In this document: positions 62,436-64,000 of the stretch, piece by piece
Layout of the letters: each line of letters starts with the position of its first letter
How positions within the stretch are numbered: position 1 is the stretch's first letter
NCBI RefSeq assembly: GCF_019890615.1
Contig: NZ_JAINVZ010000007.1
Location: forward strand, 1-64,000
Origin: Streptantibioticus parmotrematis
GTDB lineage: Bacteria > Actinomycetota > Actinomycetes > Streptomycetales > Streptomycetaceae
Length of the DNA stretch: 64,000 nt
Direction of reading: 5' to 3'
Program-made: the position numbers and the translations under genes
Notes under the pieces: generated by a model
Databases searched by the model: none
What the model was told of the DNA's origin: nothing
The model's input: the letters and a program-made list of their open reading frames with translations, nothing else

Positions 62436-63833
62436 TCAGCTCTCCACGGTGGACAGGCGGGCCAGGACGCGCGGACCCAGGTCCGTCACGTCTCCCGCCC
62501 CCATGGTGAGAACGAGATCACCCGGCTTGGCCATTCCTGCGACCACCCCGGGAACGGCGTCCTTGTCGTGCTCGGCGGTGACGTCGGCGCCGGCCGCGCG
62601 GGCGGCGTCCACGATCAGCGCACTGGTGACACCCGGGATCGGGTCCTCGCGCGCCGGGTAGATGTCCAGCACCACGGAGGCGTCGGCGAGCGCCAGCGCC
62701 TGGCCCATCTCGGTCGCCAACCGCTGGGTGCGGCTGAACAGATGGGGCTGGAAGACCACCAGCACCCGGCCCTCGCCCGCCCCGCCGCGGATCGCCTCCA
62801 GGTCGGCGGCGATCTCCGTCGGGTGGTGCGCGTAGGAGTCGATGACCTGCACCCCGGCGGCGGTGCCCTTCAGCTGGAGACGCCGCTTGACCCCGGTGTA
62901 CGAGCCGAGCGCCTCGGCCAGCGCGTCGGCCGGCAGCCCCATCGCGTGGCCCGCGGTCAGCGCGGCGACCGCGTTCAGCGCGTAGTGGCGGCCGGGTACC
63001 GAGACGGTGAAGACCCGCTCGGCGCCGTCGAGCACCACGGCGACCTCGCTGGTCAGGCCGTGCGGCGTGATCCGGGTGACCCGTACGTCCGCGTCGTCGG
63101 CCTCGCCGTAGGTCACCACCCGCACCCGGTCGCGCACCCGCGCCGTCAGCTCGCGCGCCCCGGCGTGGTCGGCGGAGACCACCAGCGTGCCGCCCACCGT
63201 GATCCGGTCGGCGAACGCCTCGAAGGAGTCGTGGATCTCGTCCATCGACGCGTAGTTGGCGTGGTGGTCCAGCTCGACGTTGAGCACGATCGCCACCTCG
63301 GGCGCGTACTTGTGGAAGCTGCGGTCCGACTCGTCCGCCTCGGCCACGAAGACCGTCCCGGCGCCGTGGCGGGCGTTCGACCCCGGCGCGTCCAGGTCGC
63401 CGCCGATCGCGTACGACGGGTCGAGCCCGAGCTTCGTCAGCGCGACCGCCAGCATCGAGGTCGTCGTGGTCTTGCCGTGCGTACCGGCCACCGCCAGCGC
63501 CCGGGTGCCGTCCATCAGCGCCGCCAGCGCGTCACTGCGGTGCACCACCGGCACGCCGCGCTCCCGGGCGGCCACCAGCTCCGGGTTGTCCTGGCGGATC
63601 GCGCTGGAGACGACCACGCAGCTCGCGTCGTCCGGCAGGTGCGCGGCGTCGTGGCCGACGTGCACGGTGACGCCCAGCTCGCGCAGGGCCGCGCAGGTCG
63701 CCGAGTCCTTCGCGTCGCTGCCGCTCACCGTGGCGCCGCGCGCCGCGAGGATCTTCGCGACGCCCGACATCCCGATGCCGCCGATGGCGATGAAGTGCGG
63801 TCGGTCCATGGCGGGGGGGAGGGCGTGGGCCAT
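62436..63833 (-). CDS. murC: UDP-N-acetylmuramate-L-alanine ligase
   Basis: Adds the first L-alanine to UDP-MurNAc in peptidoglycan synthesis. 465 residues. N-terminal Rossmann motif FIAIGGIGMSGVAKILAARG, ATP loop VAGTHGKTTTTSML near residue 115, EADESDRSF, LNVELDHHANY, and SYAHHPTEI. ATG 63833; an internal ATG (63809, MDRPHFIAIGG) is equally plausible and closer to the fold. It is isolated from the mur/dcw cluster, as in Streptomyces. Confidence 0.97.
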   Translation of the reverse strand: MAHALPPAMDRPHFIAIGGIGMSGVAKILAARGATVSGSDAKDSATCAALRELGVTVHVGHDAAHLPDDASCVVVSSAIRQDNPELVAARERGVPVVHRSDALAALMDGTRALAVAGTHGKTTTTSMLAVALTKLGLDPSYAIGGDLDAPGSNARHGAGTVFVAEADESDRSFHKYAPEVAIVLNVELDHHANYASMDEIHDSFEAFADRITVGGTLVVSADHAGARELTARVRDRVRVVTYGEADDADVRVTRITPHGLTSEVAVVLDGAERVFTVSVPGRHYALNAVAALTAGHAMGLPADALAEALGSYTGVKRRLQLKGTAAGVQVIDSYAHHPTEIAADLEAIRGGAGEGRVLVVFQPHLFSRTQRLATEMGQALALADASVVLDIYPAREDPIPGVTSALIVDAARAAGADVTAEHDKDAVPGVVAGMAKPGDLVLTMGAGDVTDLGPRVLARLSTVES

Positions 63834-63906
63834 GCGCGGTTCTCCTCGGCGTGAGCGGTGTGCGGCGGTGGGCGGGCGGTAATGACAAGTGCTCCGATTC
63901 TCGCAC

Positions 63907-64000
63907 TCACCCCGCGCGGATCAGGCCTGCCGCCAGGCCCGCGGCGATCGCGGCGGTACGGCTGTCGACGCCCAGCTTGTCGTAGATGTGCACCAGATGC
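63907..64000 (-). CDS. C-terminal end of a LuxR-type HTH regulator (partial)
   Basis: Thirty codons reading HLVHIYDKLGVDSRTAAIAA... then a Gly/Ala-rich end and TGA at 63907-63909. This is the last recognition-helix portion of a LuxR/NarL HTH. The rest lies beyond the window. Confidence 0.7.
   Translation of the reverse strand, partial: HLVHIYDKLGVDSRTAAIAAGLAAGLIRAG

Overview
The window is about 64 kb of very GC-rich chromosome from an actinomycete of the Streptomycetaceae (Streptomyces or a close relative). Signs of this are strong G/C third positions, many GTG starts, GGAGG-type ribosome sites, ergothioneine genes, an HTH-MurA fusion beside aconitase, the sporulation regulator whiI, and the order ngcEFG - rok7B7 - xylFGH - dxs. 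From memory this order follows the Streptomyces coelicolor chromosome from roughly SCO5970 to SCO6061. I see no prophage, transposase, CRISPR array, rRNA or tRNA. This is core or near-core chromosome with a few accessory cassettes.

Layout. 1-1.7 kb: a G-homopolymer edge, a MazG-like hydrolase, an 18-bp repeat array and a DUF6099-like protein. 1.7-8.2 kb: egtABCD (ergothioneine), an F420/flavin (LLM) oxidoreductase and a homocysteine methyltransferase. 8.2-12.6 kb: the hen1-pnkp RNA-repair operon. 12.7-15.1 kb: arginine deiminase and ornithine carbamoyltransferase. 15.2-22.7 kb: a CoA-dependent aromatic-acid cluster (enoyl-CoA hydratase, monooxygenase/reductase fusion, PaaX-type regulator, CoA ligase, acyl-CoA dehydrogenase, RidA). 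It is best read as 2-aminobenzoate or salicylate degradation. 22.7-27.4 kb: HTH-MurA divergent from aconitase. 27.6-36.0 kb: two sugar ABC transporters (ngcEFG-like, xylFGH) around the ROK regulator rok7B7. 36.2-43 kb: dxs, an amino-acid permease, a GT39-like transferase, a NYN/PIN-like protein and a DsbA-like protein without its CxxC. 43-49.3 kb: an SPFH-like membrane protein, fadAB and an RNase D. 49.4-54.5 kb: whiI, a DUF3000 gene, and hemE-hemY-hemQ of the coproporphyrin-dependent heme route. 54.6-57.2 kb: two membrane or exported proteins and a P-loop kinase-like protein. 57.2-60.3 kb: an accessory cassette of an XRE/MmyB-like regulator divergent from two SDR genes and a tautomerase. 60.4-64.0 kb: a Pth2-like hydrolase, a small hypothetical, msrB, murC and the 3' end of a LuxR-type regulator.

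How the genes work together. EgtA-D turn glutamate/cysteine and histidine into ergothioneine; EgtD uses three SAM per hercynine, and the co-directional homocysteine methyltransferase could recycle part of the spent methyl carrier. Hen1 and Pnkp repair and methyl-protect cleaved RNA. ngcEFG and xylFGH import chito-oligosaccharide and pentose-type sugars under likely DasR and Rok7B7 control. HemE, HemY and HemQ supply three steps of heme synthesis.

Regulatory DNA is legible at many junctions. The clearest sites are a sigma-WhiG-type promoter before whiI, a DasR-like site on the ngcE -10 element, a Rok7B7-motif match before xylF, paired TATCTC-N6-GAGAT palindromes in the murA-acnA gap, and perfect long hairpins acting as terminators or processing signals. 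Several intergenic gaps carry short tandem duplications with periods of 18, 25, 34 and 41 bp.
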